A stretch of DNA of 53,484 bases from Bacillus sp. AFS015802 (GTDB lineage Bacteria > Bacillota > Bacilli > Bacillales > Bacillaceae_B), in contig NZ_NTUP01000015.1 in assembly GCF_002561455.1 (NCBI RefSeq), positions 1 through 53,484 on the forward strand. Direction: 5' to 3'. A program made the translations under genes and the position numbers. The notes under the pieces are model-generated. The model saw nothing but the letters and a program-made list of their open reading frames with translations, was not told the origin of the DNA and ran no database searches. Numbering within the stretch: position 1 is the stretch's first letter; each line of letters begins with the position of its first letter. Of this stretch, positions 36,923 through 45,350 are shown in pieces.

Positions 36923-37960
36923 TTAGCTACCAGGAGTAAATACATCCGATACCTTGTTACTGAACTCTCTTAAGTAATGAAGGTAGTTCTTCCCGCCATA
37001 GTTATAGCGCTTATTATACATCTTTGCCACAACAACGTTTAAAGATGGAATGACAAGAAGCGTTGGACCTGTGACACCGATTATTTGATAAGCGGCACGG
37101 GGCACTCGTTCCCCGATTTCACTTTTCGACCTGGGAGCTCCTTGTACATACCAGAAAAGGCCGTTATCTGGCAGGGACGGGTCAGCGTAAGCCCCATTCT
37201 GTATCGAGGTGGAAATCTCGATCACCTCTCGAGGAACCACCTGTTCCCCGTTCATCCTCCCCATTTGAAGATGCAGTTGTCCCCATAGAGCAAATTCGCG
37301 GGGAGAAACGAAAAGGTTTTTTTCTTTTCCATCATTGTTGGTCCCCAATCCGGTAAGAGCAGGAGTGGTTCTTGCTTCAATGATATGAACAAGGTTTTGG
37401 TCTTCTTCTGTCCGCCAGCCCGTTTCTTTCAAACCAGCCGGTGAAAACACCCGTTCCTCTAAAAGCTGTGGAAAGCCTTTCCCGTAAAGTTTATGAATCA
37501 ATTCGGTCATGATCTCCACTCCGATGTTGCGATAAACCCAGTTTGTACCTGCCTTGAATTCTCGAAAGCAGTTCCCTTCTGTATCTACATCAAGTCCGTG
37601 GGAATGGGTTACCAAGTGCCTGATGGTCATTTCTTTTCCCAACGGTGAGTCCCATTCGGACATATATGCAGTAATGGGGTCGTCAAGGCTTTCGATGTGT
37701 TTGTCATATAATGCATAGGAAACAGCGAGCCCTAAATAGCTCTTTCTGGCGGAAGCCACATTGAATTGAGAATCAGCTTGAACCTGCCGTGCATTTATTT
37801 CGTGGGAGTGCCTTCCGCTGTAATGGTCTACCACTACTTCTCCATCCTTAAGAATATAAAGTGCTGCAGCAGAGCTCTCGTTTTTATCTTTAATCTCCTC
37901 AACCCAGGAAATCAGTTCCTTTGTCCCTCGGGCAACACTTGGGTTCACGCTTTTTTCCAC
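36923..37960 (-). CDS. Serine hydrolase of the beta-lactamase/esterase fold
   Basis: A 345-residue protein with the penicillin-binding-type motif S70-A-R-K73, then the W-V-Y-R-N tyrosine motif near residue 143, and a WYVQGAPRS segment. The overall layout is beta-lactamase class C/esterase EstB. It could be a D,D-peptidase, esterase or amidase. No signal peptide, so it is cytoplasmic. The start is GTG at 37960, overlapping the acetyltransferase gene end by 16 bp with only a weak site; a GTG at residue 5 is an alternative. Confidence 0.85.
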   Translation of the reverse strand: MEKSVNPSVARGTKELISWVEEIKDKNESSAAALYILKDGEVVVDHYSGRHSHEINARQVQADSQFNVASARKSYLGLAVSYALYDKHIESLDDPITAYMSEWDSPLGKEMTIRHLVTHSHGLDVDTEGNCFREFKAGTNWVYRNIGVEIMTELIHKLYGKGFPQLLEERVFSPAGLKETGWRTEEDQNLVHIIEARTTPALTGLGTNNDGKEKNLFVSPREFALWGQLHLQMGRMNGEQVVPREVIEISTSIQNGAYADPSLPDNGLFWYVQGAPRSKSEIGERVPRAAYQIIGVTGPTLLVIPSLNVVVAKMYNKRYNYGGKNYLHYLREFSNKVSDVFTPGS

Positions 37961-38490
37961 TCTTTTGCAAGCATTCCATATACAATATGATCCACAAAGT
38001 GATCATAAATCCATTCTCTTTGTCTCAGCTTTCCTTCCTCAACATAACCCAGTCTCTCAGGGATAGCCCTGCTCCGATGATTGAACTCAGCTGCCGTTAT
38101 TTCAACTTTATTCATTTTATAATAATCGAAGGCGTAATCCGTCAAACCACTTGCAACGGTCGTCATGATGCCTTTCCCTTGATAGCCTTCCCCAAGCCAA
38201 TAACCGATGTATGCCACCTTGTTGGACCAATCAAGCGCATTGAAACCTGCTACGCCCACGACTTCCTTTTGATAAACGATGGCTGCCGTCAAACTCTTTT
38301 GATTGGCAAAACCTTGGCGGGTGCCTTTAATGAACTCCTCTGTATCCTCAAGGGTTTTAGAATAATCCACCCACGGAAGCCATTCGCGTAAATAGGAACG
38401 GGACCCATCTGTCAGTTCATAAATCCGTTCGGCATCCTGTAGATCAAGTAACCTTAATTCCAATTCATCATGTAATTTATATGTAAACAT
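37945..38490 (-). CDS. RimJ/RimL-type GNAT acetyltransferase
   Basis: A 181-residue acetyltransferase with the acetyl-CoA loop in YWLGEGYQGKGIMTTVAS and ITAAEFNHRSRAIPERLGY near the C-terminus. The RimJ/RimL-like architecture (starts with 'LRLLDLQDAERIYEL') suggests N-terminal or small-molecule acetylation; substrate unknown. It lies between the alpha/beta hydrolase gene and the serine hydrolase gene, all on one strand with gaps of 12 bp or an overlap, so they may be one operon. Confidence 0.9.
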   Translation of the reverse strand: MFTYKLHDELELRLLDLQDAERIYELTDGSRSYLREWLPWVDYSKTLEDTEEFIKGTRQGFANQKSLTAAIVYQKEVVGVAGFNALDWSNKVAYIGYWLGEGYQGKGIMTTVASGLTDYAFDYYKMNKVEITAAEFNHRSRAIPERLGYVEEGKLRQREWIYDHFVDHIVYGMLAKEWKKA

Positions 38491-38502
38491 GTTTGTTCCT
38501 CC

Positions 38503-39423
38503 TTATCTTTGTGTAGAAAGACGATTGATTTTCAGGAAATTCATCACTACTTCTGTGAAGCGGTCTGCTTCCTCGTAATGCGGGGTATGACCACTTTTTT
38601 TGAAATGAACCCTCTTCCCTTTTTGGGCATCCCGATTAAATGTGTTAATATGCTCTTCACATGTGACTGGGTCATACTCCCCTGTTAAGAGAAGCATAGG
38701 GGTTTCAATCGTTTTTATCCTGTCTAACATATTGGAAAAAATGACCCCTTCATCACGAAGAAGTTGGTAGTGATAATCCGAGCGGTCGTAAAAAGAGTCC
38801 CACTCTTCATCAGTATAAGTGGCATAGTAGTCTGTAGGGTTATCAAAATTATGCGTATAGATTTCCATCCGATATTCTCCAAGCTCATCGCTTAACTTCA
38901 TATAGATTTCTGTAAAATCCCTAGGAGATAGATCTCCTTCCACCAAATTCAAAGCTTTTTCTTGTAGATCAGGCTGATCATACTTTCCGAACAGATAAGC
39001 CGTCTTCCTGAGCAGTCCCTTCGAAGTCAGGGTAAAATCGAAAGTCGGGCATTCAAAGATGACTTTTTCGATGGAGTCCGGGTACTGTGAAGCATAAGCA
39101 AGGGCAAGAAAACCTCCAAAGGAATGCCCAAGGACAGACCATTGATCAATCCCTAACTCTCTTCTTAGGGCTTCACAGTCTTCTATGAGATCCTGAAAAC
39201 CAAAGGATTCATTTTCCTGAATGGCTTCAGACCGGCAGACACCGCGCTGGTCGATGAGAACAAGAAATAGATTTTCCCCCAGCCGTTCACGCTGATGAAA
39301 AGAGAAATCGTAGCAGCTCTCCCCTGGTCCACCGTGTAGATATAATAAAGCCGGGTCCTTCGCAGAACCGTATGTCTCCACATGAAGACCTTTCCCCCGA
39401 ATCGTCATGATGTTTGCTTTCAT
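38503..39423 (-). CDS. Alpha/beta hydrolase, proline iminopeptidase-like
   Basis: A 306-residue protein from ATG 39423, which has AGGAGG at 8 bp; the TTG two codons upstream is inside that spacing. The oxyanion block is LHGGPGE, and the nucleophile elbow is GHSFGG with the catalytic Ser at about 101. The acid and histidine lie in TGEYDP and KSGHTPHYEE. The HGGPG and lid pattern resembles proline iminopeptidases, but substrates vary widely. First gene of the likely three-gene run with the acetyltransferase and serine hydrolase. Confidence 0.88.
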   Translation of the reverse strand: MKANIMTIRGKGLHVETYGSAKDPALLYLHGGPGESCYDFSFHQRERLGENLFLVLIDQRGVCRSEAIQENESFGFQDLIEDCEALRRELGIDQWSVLGHSFGGFLALAYASQYPDSIEKVIFECPTFDFTLTSKGLLRKTAYLFGKYDQPDLQEKALNLVEGDLSPRDFTEIYMKLSDELGEYRMEIYTHNFDNPTDYYATYTDEEWDSFYDRSDYHYQLLRDEGVIFSNMLDRIKTIETPMLLLTGEYDPVTCEEHINTFNRDAQKGKRVHFKKSGHTPHYEEADRFTEVVMNFLKINRLSTQR

Positions 39424-39446
39424 ACTCAAAACCTCCTGTGTGAAAA

Positions 39447-39507
39447 GGGACGGACCTTCATTTGTGCAATTATGGTAAACTGCTGCTGCTCACCGAAGGT
39501 CCGTCCC
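39447..39507. repeat. 61-bp inverted-repeat element bounded by GGGACGGACCT
   Basis: GGGACGGACCT at 39447-39457 and its complement at 39497-39507. The interior has TTATGGTAAAC at the same offset as in the element at 40629, and both span 61 bp between outer motif ends. It lies between the alpha/beta hydrolase and S66 carboxypeptidase genes. Confidence 0.85.
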
Positions 39508-39535
39508 TCCCTTTAAGAGTGAGCAGGCAGAAAGT

Positions 39536-40549
39536 CTATCGAAACGTTTGAATTACTTTACCTTTTCCATTTTGGACTTCTACTTCTCCGTAGGCTCCAT
39601 TGATGAAGGTGATCTGAGGCGGCTGATGTCCGCAGTCGACATCATATACTACCGGGATTTGCAATTCTTCTTCCAGTTCATGATAGACATCTTCTGCCCA
39701 ATAGTCATCAACCGGAGTATTGACGGCACTTCTCCCGAATAGTAGCCCTGAAGAATGATCTAACCACCCTGCAAGTTTCATTTGTACAAGTGTACGGCGT
39801 AAATCTGCCGTATTGATCTCACAGTTTTCAAGATACCAAATGATAGGTTCCCCGACGATATGTTTCTTTCTGAAAGAAGCCACATCACCGTATGGAGTGC
39901 CGATAAGATTTCTGATCACATCGATGCAGCCCCCGAGGAATCGACCTTTCATTTCAACCTCCCTGTCTCCAATGGTCTTCCAGACAGTGGACTCCGTTAA
40001 GTGAAATACACTTGGTGAAGGATGTAAGTGGTCCCATTGTTTTTGATGCTTCCGGGAGGAATATTGTGTGACCGAAGAACCTTTATCTGTCGAAAGGACT
40101 TTTTCCCATTGTTTTGTCGTTGGATCCGTCTCCTCTCCCCTTAAATCAATGAGGTTTGTCCCATGTGCAGTGGCCATCCCTGTCTTTAAAGTGATGGCAA
40201 GTAAAAGGGCACTAATATCGGAATAACCAAGCACCCATTTGGGCTTGATCTGTTCATAATCGATTAACTCGAGAACTTCTATGAGGAGCTCTCCTCCCCA
40301 TGGTGGAGCGATGAGTGAAATTGATTCGTCCTGGAGCATTCTATTTAATTCGTCTGCTCTCTCCTTTGCAGGAGCAGACTTAGCCTTGTGCTGCTTCCAA
40401 ACGGTTTCACCACACTCTATGACGTATCCCTTTTCTTCCATTTTAGCTATCGCTTTTTTCAGTAAATCGTGCAGCTCATGAGGCACACCAGAGGAAGGTG
40501 CGGTCAAGCCCACAGTAGAATTTCCCTTAAGCAATGGATATGTAATCAT
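39536..40549 (-). CDS. LD-carboxypeptidase, family S66 (MccF/LdcA-like)
   Basis: A 337-residue serine peptidase with the nucleophile Ser110 in VLGYSDISALL. The conserved acidic residue lies in ENCEINTADLRR and the His in CGHQPPQITF. S66 enzymes trim tetrapeptide stems of peptidoglycan (LdcA) or cleave peptidyl-nucleotides (MccF); the branch cannot be decided by eye. GGAGGGG precedes the ATG. It is flanked on both sides by GGGACGGACCT elements. Confidence 0.88.
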   Translation of the reverse strand: MITYPLLKGNSTVGLTAPSSGVPHELHDLLKKAIAKMEEKGYVIECGETVWKQHKAKSAPAKERADELNRMLQDESISLIAPPWGGELLIEVLELIDYEQIKPKWVLGYSDISALLLAITLKTGMATAHGTNLIDLRGEETDPTTKQWEKVLSTDKGSSVTQYSSRKHQKQWDHLHPSPSVFHLTESTVWKTIGDREVEMKGRFLGGCIDVIRNLIGTPYGDVASFRKKHIVGEPIIWYLENCEINTADLRRTLVQMKLAGWLDHSSGLLFGRSAVNTPVDDYWAEDVYHELEEELQIPVVYDVDCGHQPPQITFINGAYGEVEVQNGKGKVIQTFR

Positions 40550-40628
40550 CCCTATCCCCTCCCAACGGTTAATTTACATGATTTTACCAGAATGATAGAC
40601 TCCGTACAAGAATTTTTTTCCATCATTA

Positions 40629-40693
40629 GAGGGACGGACCTCTATAAGAATAGTTATGGTAAACCTGGAATTGACCTTGAAGGTCCGTCCCTC
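40629..40693. repeat. Inverted-repeat element bounded by GGGACGGACCT (second 61-bp type)
   Basis: GGGACGGACCT at 40631-40641 and complement at 40681-40691, the same outer length (61 bp) as the copy at 39447 and the same interior core TTATGGTAAAC. The arms carry an extra GAG/CTC. Lies in the gap ahead of dacA. Confidence 0.85.
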
Positions 40694-40816
40694 AGCACCA
40701 CATTTTTTTACAATTATATGAACGATTTGAAACGGTTAGTGTGATTTGGGGTGTGTATGAGGTTTGTGTGGTAAAATGATGTGGTTGTGTAAAATTGGAT
40801 TTTTGGAGGTTCTGAT

Positions 40817-42130
40817 TTGAAGAAGAAAACGGTGAAGCAAAGCCTGTCGGTTTTGATGATATCATTTATGGCCATGACGCCCTTTCAGCAGACGGCGCAT
40901 GGGAAATCTACATTAGAAATCAATGCAGATGCTGCCATACTAGTAGAAGCAGATACAGGAAAAATTGTTTATAGTGAAAATGAAGACAAGGCCCTCGGTA
41001 TTGCCAGCATGACGAAAATGATGACGGAATACCTGGTGTTAGAAGCAATTGATGAAGGAAAGATCAAATGGGATCAAACGTATAAAGTAAGCGATAAAGT
41101 GTACCAATTAGCAAATGCTCCCGGACTTAGCAATGTCCCGTTGAGAGCAGATGAAGAGTATACGGTAAGGGAATTGTATGATGCCATGGTCATTAAGTCC
41201 GGCAACGGTGCAGCCATCGCTCTTTCAGAGGTAGTGGCGGGTTCTGAAGGGAAATTTGTCAAGATGATGAACGCCAAAGCAAAGGAACTTGGCTTCGAAC
41301 ATTATAAATTTGTCAATTCTTCAGGTCTCAGTAATTATGATATGCTCGGCATGTATCCAGAAGGTACAGATGTGAATGACGAGAATGTGGTATCAGCTGA
41401 AGATATGGCCACCCTTGCCTATTATCTCATCCATGATTTCCCTGAAGTCCTGGAAACATCCAGTCTCTCTTCCAAGGTATTCAGACCTGGAACCAGTGAA
41501 GAGCTGGTCATGAAAAATACGAATGGACTTTTAAAAGGAAAGTCTTATCATTACAAAGGGGCAGATGGACTGAAAACGGGAACCACCCCCTTTGCAGGCT
41601 CCACTTTTACCGGAACGGCGAAGCGAAACGGTGTCCGTTATATATCGGTCATTTTAGATGCGAAGGATGAGTACGGACAACCGAGCAGTGCAGAACGATT
41701 TATTCAAACGAGGGAACTTCTCGATTACGGATTCGATGAATTTGAGAGCGTAAGCTTCAGTTTAGATAACATCGAGAAGAACAAGGAGCATACGTTACCG
41801 GTTCCTGATGGTAAGGAGCAGGAAGTGACCATTAAGCTGGACAAGCCGGTCTCTATCCGTTTAATGAAGCAGGAAGAAGACAAAGTGAAAACCAGCTTGA
41901 AAATGGACGAAACGAAAGTAAACGAAGACGGTTCCCTTCAGGCTCCGATTGAAAAAGGTGAGAAAATCGGGGAATTGATCATTGATACTCAGGAGGAAGA
42001 AGAATATATCTTTGACAAGAAAGCAGCCCCTTACAGGGTGGATGTGTATGCTGCAGAATCCGTGAAAAAAGCGAGCTGGCTGGTACGGAGTTCACGCAGC
42101 ATCCAGGGGTTTTTCAGTAATCTCTTTTAA
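40817..42130 (+). CDS. dacA: D-alanyl-D-alanine carboxypeptidase (PBP5-type)
   Basis: A 437-residue exported carboxypeptidase that trims the terminal D-Ala from peptidoglycan stems. The signal peptide is about 1-29. Catalytic motifs: S64-M-T-K67, S128-G-N130 and K253-T-G255. A C-terminal amphipathic segment (about 418-437, SWLVRSSRSIQGFFSNLF) would anchor it to the outer membrane face. The start is TTG with GGAGG 7 bp upstream; no ATG fits. It is close in length and layout to B. subtilis DacA (PBP5). Confidence 0.94.
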   Translation: MKKKTVKQSLSVLMISFMAMTPFQQTAHGKSTLEINADAAILVEADTGKIVYSENEDKALGIASMTKMMTEYLVLEAIDEGKIKWDQTYKVSDKVYQLANAPGLSNVPLRADEEYTVRELYDAMVIKSGNGAAIALSEVVAGSEGKFVKMMNAKAKELGFEHYKFVNSSGLSNYDMLGMYPEGTDVNDENVVSAEDMATLAYYLIHDFPEVLETSSLSSKVFRPGTSEELVMKNTNGLLKGKSYHYKGADGLKTGTTPFAGSTFTGTAKRNGVRYISVILDAKDEYGQPSSAERFIQTRELLDYGFDEFESVSFSLDNIEKNKEHTLPVPDGKEQEVTIKLDKPVSIRLMKQEEDKVKTSLKMDETKVNEDGSLQAPIEKGEKIGELIIDTQEEEEYIFDKKAAPYRVDVYAAESVKKASWLVRSSRSIQGFFSNLF

Positions 42131-42234
42131 ACTGTGAGGTTCACTTTTTACAGGTTGTAAAAGATTTGGTGTTGCTTTTCTGTCACGTTCGTGTCAAGCT
42201 TACTAAGTCAAGGATTTAGAAAGCAGGTGGCATA

Positions 42235-42627
42235 ATGATCGAAGTGAAAATATCGTCTCTTAGCGACGGTGACCTTAATCGTGGAGTTTTTGCAAAAAGA
42301 GATATAGCTAAAGGAGAGCTGGTTCATGAAGCGCCGGTCATCCCCTACCCGAATGAGGAACATGAACATATCGAGAAAACATTCCTCGCGGATTATGTAT
42401 TTGAATATGGAATCAATCATACTGCACTTCTATTAGGATATGGAATGCTGTTTAACCATTCATATACACCAAATACGGTTTACGAAATCAATTTTGATAA
42501 TCATACCTTCGACTTTTATGCCTATACAGACATTCAAGCTGGCGAAGAACTGCTTATTAATTATAATGGCGAAGTGGATAACGATGAGCCGCTTTGGTTT
42601 AATAAAGATAAGAGTGACGAAGAATAA
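42235..42627 (+). CDS. SET-domain protein
   Basis: A 130-residue compact SET domain with no other module. Residues 13-25 (GDLNRGVFAKRDI) open the fold. FNHSYTPNTVYEI (76-88) matches the substrate/cofactor 'NHS..PN' motif, and AGEELLINYNG (107-117) matches the C-terminal 'GEEl..dY' motif. Such bacterial proteins are related to eukaryotic lysine methyltransferases; targets here are unknown. GGTGG precedes the ATG. It follows dacA on the same strand with a 100-bp gap and ends in a strong terminator. Confidence 0.9.
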   Translation: MIEVKISSLSDGDLNRGVFAKRDIAKGELVHEAPVIPYPNEEHEHIEKTFLADYVFEYGINHTALLLGYGMLFNHSYTPNTVYEINFDNHTFDFYAYTDIQAGEELLINYNGEVDNDEPLWFNKDKSDEE

Positions 42628-42675
42628 CGAAAAAGGGACTTCCGGTTAACACCGGGGTCCCTTTTTTCGTTATTC
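42622..42675. terminator. Strong bidirectional terminator after the SET gene
   Basis: About 18-bp arms (GAATAACGAAAAAGGGAC with GTCCCTTTTTTCGTTATTC) around a GC-rich loop, overlapping the last codons of the SET gene. Confidence 0.9.
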
Positions 42676-42682
42676 TTCTTCC

Positions 42683-42781
42683 GAGGGACGGACCTCTAAT
42701 AATTCTTTAAAAAGTAATAAGAATCCGCATAGTGTCTGCATTCCTTGCTGAAATAGCATGATATAGCGAGGTCCGTCCCTC
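42683..42781. repeat. 99-bp inverted-repeat element bounded by GGGACGGACCT
   Basis: GAGGGACGGACCT at the left end and AGGTCCGTCCCTC at the right. The interior is A/T-rich and unlike the other long elements. It lies between the SET-gene terminator and the terminator of the CorC-like gene. Confidence 0.85.
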
Positions 42782-42810
42782 TGGTGATTGAATACTGCTG
42801 CTTATAATAA

Positions 42811-42836
42811 AAAAACAGGCATCGCTGCCTGTTTTT
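42811..42836 (-). terminator. Terminator of the CorC-like gene
   Basis: AAAAACAGGCA / TGCCTGTTTTT, an 11-bp stem with a 4-nt loop; on the minus strand it is followed by a T run. Confidence 0.85.
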
Positions 42837-42845
42837 GCATTTGTG

Positions 42846-44114
42846 TTAAACCATGTCTTCGGTTGTTTCTTCCAGGATTTCAACTTTAATCGTGCGTACC
42901 CGGCGGTTATCCACTTCTTCCACACTCACTTTAAGGTTTTCATAGTCGAAGCTGTCACCCTCTGATGGAAGGTCTTCGAAGCTTTCGACGACCCATCCTC
43001 CTATTGTATGGTAGGAACTTTCCGGCTCTGGTACATCAAGCAGCTCTGTAAATTCATCCAATTGATATTGGGAATCGAATCGATACTCTTTGTCACTGAT
43101 TTTTCTCATGGAATGGGTTTTTTCGTCCTGTTCATCCCAGATTTCCCCTACGATTTCTTCAAGGATATCTTCAAGGGTGATGATTCCCGTCGTGCCGCCA
43201 AACTCATCCACTACAATGGCCATATGCACGTTGTTCTTTTGAAGCTTGGTAAGCAGGGTGGAAATCTTGGCTGATTCAAATACAAACATCGGTTCTCGGA
43301 TCAATTCCCGGATGTTCACTTCACCGAACTTGATCAAGTGAGTAAAAAATTCTTTCTCTGAAAGGATACCGATGACGTTATCGATATGATCTTCATAAAC
43401 AGGTATCCGTGAAAAACGTTCTTCAAAGAACATCTCTTTGATTTCTTCGATCGGTTGATTCACTTCAACGGCCATTACATCGATCCGGGGCGTCAGGACC
43501 TCGGTTGCAAGGATGTCATCAAAGTCCATGGAGCGGTGGATCAACTCCCTTTCTTCTCTATCAATGACTCCTTCTTCTTCACTAATATCAAGCATCACTT
43601 TTAACTCTTCCTCTGTGACAGACGGCATCTCGGGGTTTTTCGAGAAGAACTTCGAGACTAACTCTTTTAGTTTGATAAAAAAGAAGTTAATCGGTGTAAG
43701 GACCTTGATCAGGAAGAACAGCACGCCGGCTATAGTCAGGGAATAGGTTTCAGCGTTCTCTTTTGCCAATGACTTCGGAAGGATCTCTCCGAAAATCAGA
43801 ATTAACAGTGTCATGACAAACGTACTGATGACAAGTCCCGTGTTGCCTCCAAAAATATCCGTCGCAAGCTTTGCTGAAATACTGGCTGCGGCGATGTTTA
43901 CGATGTTGTTTCCGACTAATATCGTAGACAGTGCTTTATCAAAATTTTCAGCAATATAATGGGCTTTGATGCTCCCTCTTCTTCCTTCACTTACGAAATT
44001 CTTAAGCCTGATCTTGTTTACGCTGGAGTAAGCCGTTTCCGCCGATGAAAAAAAGGCAGATAAAAGAATTAATGCTCCTAATAATACTAATGAATTCAGT
44101 GGTATATCGTCCAA
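42846..44114 (-). CDS. HlyC/CorC (CNNM-type) membrane protein with CBS domains
   Basis: A 422-residue protein: DUF21 membrane domain (four helices, about 5-140), a CBS pair (about 205-330) and a CorC_HlyC domain at the C-terminus. FGEILPKSLAKENAE (107-121) and VDEFGGTTGIITLEDILEE (302-320) are diagnostic. Family members are linked to magnesium or cobalt homeostasis. The start is TTG (LDDIPLNSL), with AGGAGAG about 10 bp upstream. It follows the MerR gene on the same strand with a 43-bp gap. Confidence 0.9.
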   Translation of the reverse strand: MDDIPLNSLVLLGALILLSAFFSSAETAYSSVNKIRLKNFVSEGRRGSIKAHYIAENFDKALSTILVGNNIVNIAAASISAKLATDIFGGNTGLVISTFVMTLLILIFGEILPKSLAKENAETYSLTIAGVLFFLIKVLTPINFFFIKLKELVSKFFSKNPEMPSVTEEELKVMLDISEEEGVIDREERELIHRSMDFDDILATEVLTPRIDVMAVEVNQPIEEIKEMFFEERFSRIPVYEDHIDNVIGILSEKEFFTHLIKFGEVNIRELIREPMFVFESAKISTLLTKLQKNNVHMAIVVDEFGGTTGIITLEDILEEIVGEIWDEQDEKTHSMRKISDKEYRFDSQYQLDEFTELLDVPEPESSYHTIGGWVVESFEDLPSEGDSFDYENLKVSVEEVDNRRVRTIKVEILEETTEDMV

Positions 44115-44157
44115 AAAAAAGTCACTCTCCTGTAGTTGTTTATCTATTTATGCGGGA

Positions 44158-44568
44158 TTACCCAGAAAAAACCATTAATGTTTGGAATAAGGCCAACGCT
44201 TGTGGGGACACCTGTTTCAACATGCGTCTGCGTTCCTCATCCCCCAAAGTATCCAATGCATGCAGGACCTCATGCAATTCATTATGCAAATGCTTCATTT
44301 CATTCCGTATATGCTTCACTTGCTTCTCAAGTACGGATTGATCCACCTGCTTGGATTTCAAAAGAATCATTCGATCCTTAATTTCATTCAGCGTCATATT
44401 CATCTGCTGACACTGTTCGATCAGCTTCAAATCTGCTAATGTCTCTTCATGATAGTACCGGTAATTATTCTTTGACCGGTCACATTTTAATAAACCCATT
44501 TTTGTATAATAATCAATCGTCCGCTTGGACACTTCACTTAGCCTCGATAACTCGCCTATTCGATACAA
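44158..44568 (-). CDS. MerR-family transcriptional regulator
   Basis: A 136-residue protein with an N-terminal winged helix (YRIGELSRLSEVSKRTIDYY at 2-21, then GLLKCDRSKNNYRYY) and a long dimerisation helix (60-120). No cysteines fit a metal-binding MerR, and the C-terminal tail is short, so the signal is unclear. The start is TTG behind AGAGGTGAT. An inverted repeat upstream suggests autoregulation. Probably cotranscribed with the CorC-like gene downstream (inference). Confidence 0.88.
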   Translation of the reverse strand: MYRIGELSRLSEVSKRTIDYYTKMGLLKCDRSKNNYRYYHEETLADLKLIEQCQQMNMTLNEIKDRMILLKSKQVDQSVLEKQVKHIRNEMKHLHNELHEVLHALDTLGDEERRRMLKQVSPQALALFQTLMVFSG

Positions 44569-44611
44569 CTTCCCAAGTGATCACCTCTAGAGTAGTATAC
44601 TTTATTTCTAC

Positions 44612-44640
44612 TAAACCGTACAGTTAAACGTTACGGTTTA
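44612..44640 (-). promoter_or_regulatory. Inverted repeat, possible MerR-type operator
   Basis: TAAACCGTA and TACGGTTTA, perfect 9-bp arms 11 bp apart, about 45 bp upstream of the MerR start. A candidate -10 TATACT (44599-44594, minus strand) lies closer to the gene. The repeat directly abuts the element at 44641. Confidence 0.45.
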
Positions 44641-44735
44641 GGGACGGACCTCAAAATATACTATGTTTTATAAGTGAAAACGCTTAGTATCAAGGGTTTC
44701 CCCCTAAAATAGGGTCACAAATTGAGGTCCGTCCC
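44641..44735. repeat. 95-bp element bounded by GGGACGGACCT (left flank of the DUF4306 gene)
   Basis: Similar along its length to the element at 45240, in the same orientation: GGGACGGACCTCAA at the start, TCAAGGGTTTCCCC in the middle and TTGAGGTCCGTCCC at the end. Its inner hairpin is degenerate compared with the partner. It sits one base past the DUF4306 stop codon. Confidence 0.85.
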
Positions 44736-44736
44736 C

Positions 44737-45219
44737 TTATTTAGCATCCCAATGGCTTTTCATTCGTACAAAGGGTAATAAGTGAAGGACACTCGCAAGT
44801 AATATCATAATTAGTCCGGTCAAAAGGAATAGCAAAAATAAAGTGTTCCCTCCTGAAGTAGATGAAGGGGAGATGGCGAAACCTAAAGCAAGTTCAATCA
44901 TTCCAAGGAGGACAAGTGAAATCCGGAAACTTGATGGCTTCATTACTCGATAACCGATCAGCACTGCAAGATAACTGGCGCTGATAATCATCATCCCCGG
45001 ATAGATTGGCGAAAACTTGGCAGCATATACAAAGAAATCGAGAGCTACAATATCATGTGTAGTTTGAACACTGCCATGAATCATGTCACTGAACGGAGCC
45101 GAATACCTCCATTCCGAAGACTTATCCAACAAAGTACTCCCTTCATACCAAGAGACCAAAGACGCAAATCCCAGTACAACCAACCCCATTCCAATTTGTG
45201 ACCAATACTTAATCGACAT
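44737..45219 (-). CDS. DUF4306 membrane protein (YjdJ-like)
   Basis: A 160-residue protein with four membrane helices, starting MSIKYWSQIGMGLVVLGFAS and continuing SWYEGSTLLDKSSEWRYS, the hallmark of the DUF4306/YjdJ family. The ATG at 45219 is chosen because GGAGAAAGG lies at 1-8 bp; the upstream ATG at 45255 lies inside the adjacent repeat. Function unknown. It is flanked on both sides by related, same-orientation GGGACGGACCT elements, an unusual composite arrangement. Confidence 0.85.
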   Translation of the reverse strand: MSIKYWSQIGMGLVVLGFASLVSWYEGSTLLDKSSEWRYSAPFSDMIHGSVQTTHDIVALDFFVYAAKFSPIYPGMMIISASYLAVLIGYRVMKPSSFRISLVLLGMIELALGFAISPSSTSGGNTLFLLFLLTGLIMILLASVLHLLPFVRMKSHWDAK

Positions 45220-45239
45220 ACCTTTCTCCTTCCTACTTT

Positions 45240-45339
45240 GAGGGACGGACCTCAAGAAAATGCTTTGTTTAAAGATGAAAAACGCATCATCTCAAGGGTT
45301 TCCCCTTGAGATGGGATACGAATTTGAGGTCCGTCCCTC
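45240..45339. repeat. 100-bp element bounded by GGGACGGACCT (right flank of the DUF4306 gene)
   Basis: Contains an inner hairpin ATCTCAAGGG / CCCTTGAGAT. The right end is followed by an exact 13-bp tandem duplication, TCCCTCAATTCAG at 45334-45346 and 45347-45359, which runs into the stop region of the YdcF-like gene. Confidence 0.85.
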
Positions 45340-45350
45340 AATTCAGTCCC

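Noticed and set aside
44676..44690. cre-like sequence (TGAAAACGCTTAGT) inside a repeat element
   Set aside because: Two mismatches at the fixed 3' CA, and it is part of the repeat interior; the partner element does not keep it.
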